The notes below the pieces were generated by a model. That model was not told the DNA's origin. It saw only the letters and a program-made list of their open reading frames with translations, and did no database searches. Positions 1-10,500 of a stretch of 64,000 nt of DNA are shown here, one piece after another. The position numbers were made by a program, and so were the translations under genes. The DNA is from Microglena sp. YARC (taxonomy: Eukaryota > Chlorophyta > Chlorophyceae > Chlamydomonadales > Chlamydomonadaceae), in the NCBI GenBank assembly GCA_022414725.1, contig CM039462.1, forward strand, positions 10,144,539-10,208,538, read 5' to 3'. The first letter of the stretch is position 1, and every line of letters begins with the position of its first letter.

Positions 1-47
1 GTCAGTCTCCTGCAGACAATAAAAAGCTGGCAGCGTACAAACACGTA

Positions 48-767
48 ATGTGTGGGGACAATGCAGTTTTTGCAGCAGCAGAAGCAGCAGGCAGCAATGC
101 CTCAGATGTAGCTAGTGCAACAGCCGCAGAAGACGCAGCAGGACAAGCACCCACACCTCTATATGCGTGCCGCTCTGTTGACGATGGTGGCTGTTTCTAC
201 AAGCAACCTTCCCAGCAGGTGCTGAATGAGGCAGTGTATGCCACACCCATGGTGGGGCCGCCAGCAGCTGGTGGTGCCGCCAGCTCTGGAGATTCTCCAG
301 CTAACAGCGCCGATGGCTACTGGCCAACCAAATGGTATGACAGCATGAGCAGCAGCCACTGCTCTGAGGATGAGGGACTGGAACTGGCTGGGCAAGGCTT
401 CTTTTTGTTTGACCGTAGCTACTCCGACGATGAGGACATCGTTGGCATGTTGAATGGCCCGTCCATGTACTCTTGGGAAGACCCCTTGGTTACTGCTGCT
501 GATGCTGGTGCTGGTGCTGAGCACTCAGTTGCAGCTGTTGTTGCTGGTGCTGACGAGAGTGCTCAGCCCTTCACCCCTGCAGCAACTGCTGCAGTTTATG
601 GCGGTTCTGGCATCAGCGATGGAGTTGCTGCGGGTGCTCAAAGCTGCTCGGGTGGGATTGACAACATTGCCTCCTTGCTTTCTCAGATAGGAGGTCTTCC
701 TATCCAGTACGTGGACACAGAATCACCCCATAATTTCACTTGCTTTGATTTTGACTCCTTGGCTTGA
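48..767 (+). CDS. Host protein, C-terminal part (unknown function)
   Basis: The frame is open from the left edge of the window and ends at TGA 765-767, so this is probably the last exon or the end of a longer gene. The Met at 48 is only the first ATG seen, and a tctcctgcag acceptor-like site lies at 6-15. The 239 residues are rich in Ala, Gly and Ser, with acidic stretches around residues 107-135 (SEDEGLELAG, SYSDDEDIVG) and few basic residues. Composition like this is typical of a disordered regulatory or activation region, but I recognise no domain and assign no function. Strong third-position bias and the lack of repeats argue for a real coding exon. Confidence 0.55.
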   Translation: MCGDNAVFAAAEAAGSNASDVASATAAEDAAGQAPTPLYACRSVDDGGCFYKQPSQQVLNEAVYATPMVGPPAAGGAASSGDSPANSADGYWPTKWYDSMSSSHCSEDEGLELAGQGFFLFDRSYSDDEDIVGMLNGPSMYSWEDPLVTAADAGAGAEHSVAAVVAGADESAQPFTPAATAAVYGGSGISDGVAAGAQSCSGGIDNIASLLSQIGGLPIQYVDTESPHNFTCFDFDSLA

Positions 768-855
768 CCTTGGGCTTAGGCTTGATGCATGAGGACTTGG
801 ACTCCATGCCTTGCCCTTGGGCTTACGCTTGATGTATGAGCACTTGGACTCCATG
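768..855. repeat. Two 41-bp direct repeats just after the host stop codon
   Basis: Two near-identical copies at 768-808 and 815-855 share the ccttgggctta.gcttgatg core and end in cttggactccatg. Shorter echoes (gactccatgg) continue to about 930. They follow the stop codon at 767 and so probably lie in the 3' UTR of that gene. Confidence 0.6.
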
Positions 856-1206
856 GACTTGACCGATGAGGTCTTGTTTGAATCTTGGGGAGTAGTGTAG
901 AGATAGGGAACCTTGACTCCATGGAGTCTGCCGTGATGGATGGATGACTTGAGGTATATCTTGAGTGCACCACGAGTGGCGGTGGCATGACTCTTTCCAT
1001 AACCCATGTTGCGCATGCATATGCTTGATGCAGTTATTGACATGTATGTGCAGCATGGGTTCTAGTGTCGTGCATGTATGCCGCCATCAATTCATGTTTT
1101 GCATGTGATATCACGTACGTCTGTACAGCATATCACATGCAGGAATGTGTATATACAACGTTAGTAATTGTTGATCATGTATGTACAGGCATTGACGTTG
1201 TACGTA
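856..1206. other. Non-coding stretch
   Basis: Only short overlapping frames are present, with no recognisable protein and no RNA gene. The sequence is probably 3' UTR followed by intergenic DNA. Confidence 0.4.
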
Positions 1207-1332
1207 TATACCGTGATCTCATTGTTTGGTTTTCTTGTCATCGAGTATATAAATACCGTGATCTCATTGTTTGGGATTCCTGTCGTCGAGTATGTATACC
1301 GTGATCTCATTGCTTCGGTTTCTTGTCGTTGA
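1207..1332. repeat. Three tandem copies of a ~50-bp unit
   Basis: The phrase taccgtgatctcattg recurs three times (starting near 1208, 1253 and 1297), each followed by a variant of tttggttttcttgtcgtcgag. A related phrase occurs at 41410-41460 next to the second copy of the dispersed repeat described below. Confidence 0.6.
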
Positions 1333-1600
1333 CTGGTGCTTATGAGCCGGTCGACGAATAAGGCGTTTAAGTTGAATTTAGTTGCAGCGACGATGAGCAT
1401 TAAAGAGTCTGGTGTGCTGGACCGTGCGTACTTAATTTGATTGAGGCATATGTTGTGTTTGAAGGATGCTGGCCTATTCTGCCACTAGCATCCCGGGTGT
1501 GCTGCTGATGTTCATAAGGATCATCACCTCTTAGCAGCACATCCAGGATGCCAAGACTGATGGTGCACCCATACATAAGTGTGCTGGGATTGTGGAAGGG
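1315..1600 (+). repeat. Dispersed repeat, copy 1
   Basis: This segment shares clear homology in the same orientation with 41445-41745. Shared blocks include gagccggtcgac, ggcctattctgc.actagcatccc, agcagcacatccagg.tgcca and actgatggtgcacccatac. No open frame is shared, so it is a dispersed non-coding repeat, possibly a decayed transposon or a duplicated flank. Confidence 0.6.
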
Positions 1601-1714
1601 TCTAGGATGGGGCCTGCCATGTCATCAGGTCCCATCCTATGGTAGGGTTTCTCAAGGGTAGATCCTACCCTGAGACTTGATCTTAACTAGAAAGTATAGG
1701 ATGTGACAGCCGCC

Positions 1715-1792
1715 TGGTCCAGCCCGACTAGGTAACCACGTGGTTCAGCCCAGCTACGTCACCACGTGGTCCAGCCCGGCTAGGTAACCACA
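1715..1792. repeat. 26-bp tandem repeat, three copies
   Basis: Units at 1715-1740, 1741-1766 and 1767-1792 have the form tggtccagcccgactaggtaaccacg. Each unit junction creates ccacgtgg or a near match, an 8-bp palindrome with a G-box-like CACGTG core. Confidence 0.75.
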
Positions 1793-1799
1793 TGTGATG

Positions 1800-1800
<1 letters not shown>

Positions 1801-1840
<40 letters not shown>
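1801..1840. repeat. (TA)n microsatellite
   Basis: About 40 bases of alternating TA are followed by two copies of acatacccctaggata. Confidence 0.9.
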
Positions 1841-1842
<2 letters not shown>

Positions 1843-3485
1843 GTACCCCTAGGATACATATACATACCCCTAGGATAGCTGGCATGATCATGTCCTGCAG
1901 TATCTACTTAGATAAGCCGATTCTGGGGTGCGTTGGACCTGCCCTGCGTGTGTACATGATTTTTATGATTAGTGCTGGTACCTACCTACCTAACACCAGA
2001 ATTGATTTGTGTTGCAGTTAATTATCATACTAAAATATATATCTTATTACGGTATAATATATATATTCATAAAACTACGTTGTAGTTGTTTATGGCAAGC
2101 TAGTTTTCGCTTCAAGGTATTAAGTATATGCTTTAGTGATTGATTTGTTTTATATATGCTTTAGTAAGCTTTAATTATATCCCCTATTTCAGTAGGATAG
2201 TGCATTCAACATTGTGGCACACTTGTACTATGTAATCTTGGGTGAGCTTCCGAAACCTTTACCGACGTCTCTCTCTATATATATACACCTAAGGATGCAT
2301 GGCATACAACCCCACTCAAGACATGCGACTTCACATTATGAGATACGAAAACACGTCAAACTCCACAGCAACTTGAATTCCAGATAGCTAGTTTCACCAT
2401 AAAGCAGCAATAATATAGGTTTGATACCCTGTTGATTTTTTTATAGACCAGTTCTACCGGTCCAGCTAGAGTGTTCTAGTGCGCCAGGCTTCCCGCCTGG
2501 TAGCTTCCTCTGTAGTGCCTCTGCCCGATAGGGCCGGCACCCAGCGGCTGCAGTACCCTAAGGTACTGTCGCCTTTCCCTTCTTATACCTGCCTTGTCGC
2601 CTGACATGGCATCACGCATACATTACCCGCATTCCATTCCCTGTGTCAGTATAAGATATAACACTCAAGAAAGCTACAGATTTGAGTTGATATGAGTTGT
2701 AATGAGATGAGAAGACAGTTCCATGAATCCAATAGCTACAAAAAACGTAAAAACGGAAAGACGGAGGTGTCTATAAAGCAGCAATAATATACCATTGATT
2801 CCTAAAAATGAGGACGAGATTACTTCATTCGGTCGAGATAGACTTATATTTATTATAATTATTACTCGTACATGATCCAAGTCTAATAAGTCTCATAAGT
2901 TAGCATATGTATGTGTGAACAATTTGTTTTGTCCCTTGTTTTACAATCGTATAATTGAACTTCCAATGAAGCACGAACTCGGAAGTAAATAGCAAGGCTA
3001 CTCGGAGTCTACTGCACATACGAAGTTCTATTTGTACGTAGAGTATCTCATTTCCAGCCAGCCTAAAAAATAAGGGTGCAAGCGAAGCCATTCCCGCTGT
3101 TTCTTTTTGGGGGTACTCATGGCAGCTTCTAGTCAGCTCCATCAGCCAGCCACAGGATAAAGCCCTAAGTTGTCAGCTACATTGGAGCTATCAGGCGTAC
3201 TCGCTAGCTTCTGGTTGGACCCAAGGACGGGGAGTCGGGTTAAGGGAGCTGCCTGGAAGCTGCCATGTGTAGCCCCAAATAGAAACATTTACCATTCAAT
3301 TGCCACTCATGCATTATACCACTGTTCTTTCCTTCCTGTCCCGGCCTCTATTTGTTTTTGCTATACCTGCCGCTGTAAACTTGCGAAGCATGCACCTGCG
3401 TTTTTTTACTCTGGTCCACTCAGATCAAGTCGACAAGCTTTTGCTAGCAGGGTCAAATTAGCAGCCTAGCCCATTTCCACGCGTC
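1841..3485. other. AT-rich intergenic DNA with a hairpin cluster
   Basis: No coding region can be supported. Short inverted repeats crowd 2450-2580: ccaggc-ttccc-gcctgg and cagtacc-ctaa-ggtactg are perfect stems. At 3110-3240 there is weak similarity to 45015-45170 (cagcttctag.cagct...cagccagccac), another dispersed repeat family. Confidence 0.4.
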
Positions 3486-3528
3486 ATGTCCGACGCTTTC
3501 TAGAGCAGCAGCATCTAAGATCTGGCAG

Positions 3529-3638
3529 AAGCTTCTTCTCCCCAGGAAAGCGAGAATGAAGGTGACGAGGGAGGAGTGGCTGCCGTGCTCCATTCAACCC
3601 CTTCGACCTCCGATGAGGAGGGCGGTGGTGACGTGAAT
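3529..3638 (+). CDS. Possible host exon just outside the viral insertion
   Basis: A 110-nt open segment encodes a Glu/Asp/Ser-rich peptide. It is preceded by a tctggcag acceptor-like site (3521-3528) and followed by a GTAAGA donor-like site at 3639. The viral target duplication begins 10 bp downstream. If the exon is real, the element sits in an intron, right after the donor. No homolog is recognised, so this is an inference from splice-like signals and composition. Confidence 0.3.
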
Positions 3639-3648
3639 GTAAGAATTG

Positions 3649-3654
3649 ACTGCG
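3649..3654. other. Target-site duplication, left copy (ACTGCG)
   Basis: ACTGCG lies directly outside the left inverted repeat and is repeated exactly at 17869-17874 outside the right one. Six-bp duplications are the hallmark of Polinton/Maverick integration. Confidence 0.9.
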
Positions 3655-3873
3655 AGTTAGTGATGGAGCACGCCGGTCTTCGGGTCTTTTTCGATAACTT
3701 CATTTTACTTCAAAAAACCAGTAGGGGTCCTTCCGATAGTCCCTCCGCACGAATTATATCTCGGAGGATGTCCGGTAGATTTTCCCGTGCAATACCGTGG
3801 CAGCAGTACCGTGATTTTGCATGGATGATTCGCCTAACATTCGGGAGGTGACGCGAATAGATAAGAAAAAATA
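3655..3873 (+). repeat. Left terminal inverted repeat (~219 bp)
   Basis: It runs from AGTTAGTGATGGAGCACG to gcgaatagataagaaaaaata. It matches the reverse complement of the right end almost base for base, apart from two bases at positions 8-9 and one g/c change near 3849. The integrase stop codon lies 17 bp inside it. Confidence 0.93.
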
Positions 3874-3889
3874 GTAGTCGGATAAATAA

Positions 3890-4777
3890 TCAATCATAAC
3901 GTTTGGGCTTTCGCACTGTTCTTTTTGCTTTTGGTTCGTCCTTCTTATCAAGAGCAGTAACAATCTCGTCATAGGAATTAAATGCCTTTGATCTTTGCAT
4001 CCTTCTGATTTGATTGTCTTCTTTTTCTGGCTCTAATCTGTCTTTCACATTTGTAACAATGTTCATTTCGCTTGGTCTGTATAGACGTTTGACTCCTTTG
4101 AGCTTGAATCTGTATCCTATATGTTCTTCAATGGTGTAAATCTCTGTGGAAAACGTGGCTTTCTCCTTTTCAAAGTTCTTCTTCTGTAACATTACACGCA
4201 CTCTGTCCCCTACTTTCATGGTCACTTTGTCGTTCATCTTTTGATTTTTTTTTAATTGAGCTTCATATAGCTTTTGAGAATAATCGAGATCGTCATACAC
4301 CTCGTTGGGCGAAGCATCTTTCAACCCAGAATGAGGGGAGTCGTTATATAGTTCAACGATTTCACCAAGTGCGTCAACCCATTTTTTAGACTTATTCTCT
4401 AGCGAGTATTTCTTTATCAGACCCTTCAGTGTCCTAGTAAATCTGTCAACGATTCCCAGCTTGTTCCCCATCGGAGTAATGTGGTCTTCTTTTGCAACGT
4501 CCGTATATACCTTTATATTTAGTTCTGTATTGAAAGACTCAAATATTGAAGATGCAAAAAAATTATCTCCTGATACACTGTTGATATTTTCGTCTACATC
4601 GCCTATAAATTCCTGATAGGCATCTAAAACGTCATCCATCTTACCGCTTTTCAGTGGGTAGCAATAAGATTTGCGAGAAATGATATCAATACACATAAGA
4701 ATTTGATTGATATTGTTATTTACCCGCTTGCTCGACAATGGCATAATTGATTTGGTGGCATTGATTTGTCCTCCCAT
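3890..4777 (-). pseudogene. Retroviral-type (rve) integrase, N-terminally truncated, catalytic residues changed
   Basis: The 295-residue product has the rve core and a C-terminal SH3/chromo-like segment (KVGDRVRVMLQKK near 188-200, then FSTEIYTIEEH). It would insert the element into host DNA and generate the 6-bp duplication. The core reads QINATKS (4-10), MCIDIISRKSY (28-38), SGDNFF (69-74) and GIVDRFTRTLK (108-118). In this family the first and third catalytic positions are Asp and Glu, but here they are Asn6 and Asp111; only Asp71 is canonical. The usual zinc-binding N-terminal domain is absent, and the reading frame overlaps the end of the polymerase gene by 58 bp in another frame. This is best explained by a deletion across the gene junction, so I infer an inactive enzyme. 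Confidence 0.85.
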
Positions 4778-6012
4778 TTCAATTGACCCAGTCCGTCTCC
4801 AATACGGCGCTCAATGCAACTGAGGTCGTTTCCTTCTTTCAAAACATATACAGCATCGGTTTTGACGGCTTTAACTTCGATGTTCGATTTAGCCAATGTT
4901 CCAATCAGTTCGTTTACTTGAAATCTTGCCCTATTGATAATAGCTATTCTCATTGGTAAAAATCCGCTTGTTAGTTCTGTTTTTTCCGTTAAATTCACAA
5001 TGTGTAAATCTTCGGATATTGAGATCACACAAGATGACTTGCCGCTTTTTCTTTTTTTTAGCAAGTAATTACAAGCGTCATCTTTTTTTGTGAATACAGT
5101 CGAGTGTGTTTTGGTATTAAATTTTTTACCCAAAATCCCAGACAACTTGTTGGGTATACCCTTTCGAAGTTTTAATGGGATATCTTCGTTTTGTTCATCA
5201 AAACACGATGCCACTATGTCTCCCAATTCTTTGCATTTTACCCATAGAACTTCTAAATATGACAAAACGCTATATTCTACGTCCATTGATTCCATTTGTA
5301 ACAATTCGAATCCGTATATGAGCATACGTTCTTTGCTGTAAATTTTGTGTCTTTTAGTTATTTTCACAACATACAAGAACTTACTGTTGATAGGTCTGTT
5401 TTCATTGGCTTGGAATGTATCCCATAGATGGACAATTGGAAAACCAAATGTTATCAAAATACATATCAAGCATGAAGCATAGTGTTTGTTAAAATCTATT
5501 CCTACGTATTCATCGCGCATGCGGAGATAGAGATCTTCTTCAACAAGTTTACCATTAGGAATAGACTCCGAATACCAGTTAAATACATTTGCAACTAGAG
5601 GGTTGTACGTGGAGAGGTTCTTTTTGTTAAGGAAAGATTTCAAGACAGTTGATTCTAGTATGATAAACTTTTTATAAATATCTATGTCATCAATCACACA
5701 ATCGATGCATCCAACTATCTTAACGGCGGATTGAATCGAAATCTTAACAGATTCCAAGTGATTCAAATATATACCAGTTATTGTCGAGCCTCCTTGCGTG
5801 GTAATTGCCGGGGTCACACCTTCGATACACACAAAATGTTCTAGAATAGGCGCCAAGTTGCCATTATAAATGATTTCAATGTTTTTATTTTTAGCAAGGA
5901 TTTGTTCCTTGATTAATGGAAATATCTCCTCTACAGAACTTGCTACTGCAATAGGGTATGTCTTTTTTCCCTTCTCATTTGGTAACTTGAATTCAGACGA
6001 TGGATGTTCCAA
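4720..6012 (-). pseudogene. Family B DNA polymerase, palm part, C-terminally truncated
   Basis: This part holds the palm of a protein-primed-type PolB that would replicate the viral genome. Motif A is GIDFNKHYAS (171-180, Asp173), motif B is KGIPNKLSG (284-292, the Kx3NxxxG pattern) and motif C is VKTDAVYV (383-390, Asp386). A KxE palm signature follows (LGQLKWED, 408-415). The upstream exonuclease region is degenerate: a YNGNLAPILEHF segment (49-60) lacks the usual Asp. The protein stops about 17 residues after KxE, so the thumb is missing. The frame continues upstream without a break to a single TAG at 6076-6078, so the first Met here is not the true start. The N-terminal part is the next feature. 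Confidence 0.85.
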
Positions 6013-6075
6013 TACAGTGTCGTGCGATGACGCATTGAATTCCTTTTTTTTGTCAATGATAGAGAGATGTCCGTT

Positions 6076-7149
6076 CTAGTAGATCGCTTTAGTTATGGTT
6101 TCAATAGCAGGATGTAATTTTTCTGGTGTACATCCTGCCAGATATTGGTTCTCATTGTCGTAAATCATGCATCCAAAATTGTTTTTATCAAACCATTTGA
6201 GAAATAGTTCTATAGTGACAACGTCTTCATCAGTGTGTTCGGTAGAGTCTTTGTTGAAAAAATCTCTGTACAATGACTCGTAGCTCATCTGTGGTCTGGG
6301 ATCACAGACCAGATTTGTATAATGCTTGTCATACGATTTCTTCAAAGATTGTAGAATTACCTGGAAGGCGCATGTATTGGGTGGGAGATCTAATAGCATG
6401 GATTGTTTGATAGAACCTCGTAGTGTGTCGTTCCCTTCAACGTCAATATCCCGTTTCAAATATTTGTTATCGCAACACATTGTAGCAGTGTTCTGTACAA
6501 TTCTATGTTTGAAGGGAATTATTATGTCTTGTGTGCTTGATTCGTTTGAAATAATTTGAATACAATTTGTATTGTAAAAGATGTCTAACATGTATTTCGC
6601 AGCATCCGGATCATCCTGTAAGATGCGGTGAATGAAGTCATTATAATCAGGAATCATTTTGTAGTCTGTTCCTTGTAGATTTGTGAGCAGTTCATAGTAT
6701 CTTGATGTTTTAAGAATTATGAAGCCTTCAAGACTGTCAATATGTAAGAATTTTCCTGACGGAAAGTCTTTGACGGGATTCCAAGCTTTTGAGAATGATG
6801 TTATTTCATGAGCATACATGTGATGTGTTATGCCGGACTCTTGTTGTCTTTTGGATGCTGTGTCAAAACTATAACACATCATTCGTACAACACGTTTCTC
6901 ATATTTACTCTCCTCTAAAATCCTCCTTCTCTCCAAATAGCGTTCCCTATCATATTCTGCTTTTTCTTCCTTTCTAACCTTTTTTGCTTCTTCTTCCGTG
7001 TAGTTCTTGTACCATTCCACAGCATTATAGAACTGTTCTAGTGATTCGTAGCCCTCTGCTATCACATACTTAGTAGTAATCCTGCGCAGGGCTTCTCCTG
7101 TTACCAAATGCTTTTTGTACCATTTTGCCAAAGTCTGTTGTGATGTCAT
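6076..7149 (-). pseudogene. Family B DNA polymerase, N-terminal part, ended by an in-frame TAG
   Basis: These 357 residues are in the same frame as the palm-containing part downstream, separated only by the TAG at 6076-6078, so the two are one gene (4720-7149) with a nonsense codon. The region contains a Lys/Glu/Arg-rich helix (about 45-80). A CAFQVILQSLKKSY segment then precedes a stretch ending in GCMIYDNENQYL; this arrangement is common ahead of the exonuclease domain in viral and Polinton PolB proteins. The start is the ATG at 7149, preceded by an AT-rich tattaatatatta stretch. It would be the genome replication enzyme if read through. Confidence 0.75.
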
Positions 7150-7248
7150 TATACTTGTGTAATATATTAATACGTGAACAATCTCTTAAGCGTTTTACTT
7201 AAAATACCCAAAAAAATAATATGCATTTCAATTTTTTGAATGAAACAC

Positions 7249-7539
7249 TCATACTGCGACAGTTTCTGCCAATAATAACGCTTTTTTTTCTTCTCTTTTT
7301 TTGGCATGATATAGTCTTGCGCGTTCATTTCGTTTTTCGCGAAATTCAGGATCGTTTTGGTACCTGTTCCTGGTATATGCTTGTTGTCTCTCACGATATG
7401 CCTCATCTGTTTGATATCGTTTTACAGTTGCAAGTCTGGCGAGATTATTTACATAAGCACGATATTCAGGGTCTTGTTTCATTTTCGTCTTGTGGATTTC
7501 ACTAGAATACGTGTGAACTTTGATGCAAGATTCGCTCAT
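7249..7539 (-). CDS. Small basic repeat protein (unknown)
   Basis: The 96-residue Lys/Arg/Tyr/Gln-rich protein carries a degenerate internal repeat (KRYQTDEAYRERQQAYTRNRY, then NDPEFREKRNERARLYHAKK). Such repeats occur in many small proteins of large DNA viruses and polinton-like viruses and suggest nucleic-acid binding, but no function is established. It lies between the fibre and the polymerase genes on the same strand. A TATATAATA-type AT-rich stretch lies upstream of the ATG. Confidence 0.6.
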   Translation of the reverse strand: MSESCIKVHTYSSEIHKTKMKQDPEYRAYVNNLARLATVKRYQTDEAYRERQQAYTRNRYQNDPEFREKRNERARLYHAKKREEKKALLLAETVAV

Positions 7540-7584
7540 TTTATTATCTTATTATACTTATAGTATATAATATGCTCAAGGTTC

Positions 7585-10500
7585 TTAAGTATTTTTTGTT
7601 TTCAAATAAGCTACTTCTGCATTCAATAATTTAACAGAAGCACTCAATTGTTGGACAGCTGCAATCAAGTGTGGCACAAGTCCGGAATAATTTAATGTTA
7701 AATTATCAGTACTGTCTTTACCAACAAGATGGGGATACACATCTTGGACATCCTGAGCGTAAAGGCCATAATCGACAGTATCTGGGTCATGTTTAAAAGC
7801 GTATTTTACAGGCATTAATCGATCAACTCTATCTAATGATTCCTTTGGGTCGACATATCCTATATGATTTTTGAGTCGACGATCTGAGTTCCCAGATATT
7901 GCACCAGTAGTAGATATATATACATACGGGATAATACCATTAGCAGGTAAATTATCATCTACAAAAGCTAATTCTATTCGATTATTATTTGTACCTTGAA
8001 ATGTTATGCGCAATTTGCTAGCAGACCATTGATCATGGAATTCTAATTTGGGAAATGACTCTTGGTCAATAAGCGGTGTCAAGCTGGTTTTATATCTATT
8101 ACCCGTGGCTGAGAACATTACACCAGGTTCGATAGCTGTCCAATAACTTGTAGGGATTACAGGACGATTAGTTAATGAATTATAATTCCCATCGAATAAA
8201 GTGGGTTTCCCTGTCAATGCTGTCCAGGTGCCATTAAAATTTGTAATAGAAGTTCCATTGATTCGGAATCCTGTTGCATTAACATTCCCATTAACATCCA
8301 ATGGGTAAGCCGGATTCTGTTTACCTATCCCTAATTGAGCATCAGCATTTAGCGTCATAAGGTGTACGAATGTTGCTCCATTCCTATGCCACCAGCTGTG
8401 TTTTTGCAAATACCCCCCATCATTTTTATAGTCTGTTGTAAAATTGATATCACCATCGCTTCGAATGTCAACCCTAGCACCAGTGCCTTTAATGACATCT
8501 CCAGAGATCGTAATATTCCCCCAGGTATTGACTACAGCTGGTTTGTTTGTCAAATCGTTATAATTCCCAGAAAAACCAGAAGATGTCGAACCAGTACCTA
8601 CTGCTACACCGTTTATCAAGATCTGATTAGCATTTATAGTGCCATCAACGTCTAATAGATATGATGGTGTTGTAGTACCTATTCCGACGGATCCATTATC
8701 GGCTATAGTCATTCGAGTCACAAGGGTCCCGATAGCTGAGCTTGTTCTGGTTTTAAAATGTAAATTACCACCATGATATTCTTGAGCAACTCTTTCTGAT
8801 ACAATTGCCGTATCAGGTGTATCTGTCGACGCAAATGCTGTTAATCCACATGAAAACGCCATTCCATGTTGTCCCGTTGAAGTTCCAAGATTCGAAATCA
8901 TCAAATTATAATCTGTATTAGGTGAACTATCCGATAAACGTTTAGCAAAAGACTGGACCGTGAGAAGATTTCTAGAATTGGGACCGGTTCCTATTCCAAA
9001 TGTATGACTCCCAGAAGTGCCTAAATACCAACCAGTACTTGATGTACTTGGTTGCAAGGGAGCAAAATTAAGATCCGCATAATCACCGGAAAATAATATT
9101 GGTTTATTGGTAAGGTCATTATACGACTTGGAAAACAGGGTCGGTTGGTTTGTCAAACTATTATAATTTCCATCGAATAAAACGGGTTTATTGGTTAAAA
9201 AATCGTAATCTCCATTAAAAGCAGATGTTGCAATTTCCACACCATTTACCCTGAATTTACCATACGCGTTGATATCGCCAAGAACATCGAGTGCATATCC
9301 TGGGTTCATACCAACTCCAATACCAAGTTGCCCACTTTCGGTGAGCCGCATTATCTGGTGTCCTGAATTTATACCAGATCCATTCCTGCGCCAATTGAAG
9401 TTCTTTTTATCGTTCTGACTGACATAAGATTGATCAGAGTTTATGTAACAGTTGTAGTCTCCCGTACTTATATTTTTGAATTCCGAATTAACACACTTTA
9501 TTTGATTGGCAGATATTGTTATGTTCCCGAATGTGTTTGTATTCGTTGAAGATGTTGAAATTGGTGAACCATTAACCAAAAATTGACCAGAACAGTTGAT
9601 AGAACCCACGACATCCAAAGCATACCCTGGGTTTGTTGTACCAATTCCAAGATGACCGGTATCCAATAACCTCATAAGCGGTTGCGCAGTCTCTGAACCT
9701 AGTTTCCAATTAAAAGCCAGAGTTTTGTTTTTATTAGAATCTCTGTCAATGACGAATGTCATGTCTTCAACGCTTTCAATGACCATTGCGTAAAAATTCG
9801 ATCTAATGTACATGTTCTCAATCGTAATAAAACCGCATTTGAATGAACTGGTTTTTGTTTCGCCTGAACAGAGGATGTTTCCAACCACGTCCAAGGCCTG
9901 GGACGGATTCCGTGTACCTATTCCTAATTGAGCATTAGCCGTTAGTGACATAAGGTGCTTATATGTGGGACAAGTCCTATGCCACCAGCTGTGTTTTTGC
10001 AAGTACCCCCCATCACTACTAAAGTCTGTCGTATAATTGATATCACCATCGCTTATAATGTCAACCCTAGCACCAGTGCCTTTAATGACATCTCCAGAGA
10101 TCGTAATATTTCCCCATGTATTGACTACTGCTGGTTTATTTGTAAGATCGTTATACGACCCAGAGAACAATAATGGTTTTCCAGTCAAGGAAGCGTATAC
10201 CCCATCAAATAAGGCGGGCTTGCCTGTAATATCGTCCCACGAACTAATGTTCTCAATTGCATACGCATAATTCGACAGACTAACAATGTTATTACTGTTG
10301 GAAACAGACTGGTTACTTGCAAAAACTGAAGCATTTGATGAAAATTCAGTCGTTGGATACATGTAATTTGAATTGTTGGTTGATAGATTTGAACTATATG
10401 TTATTTTGGGATACATATAGTTACTGTTTCCTACAGCAAGATTTGAACAATATGTTATTTTGGGATACATGTAATTTGAATTGTTGGTTGATAGATTTGA

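Noticed and set aside
3576..3851. 91-residue plus-strand open frame
   Set aside because: It spans the host-virus boundary and runs through the terminal inverted repeat; the same peptide appears mirrored at 17672-17860 because of the repeat.
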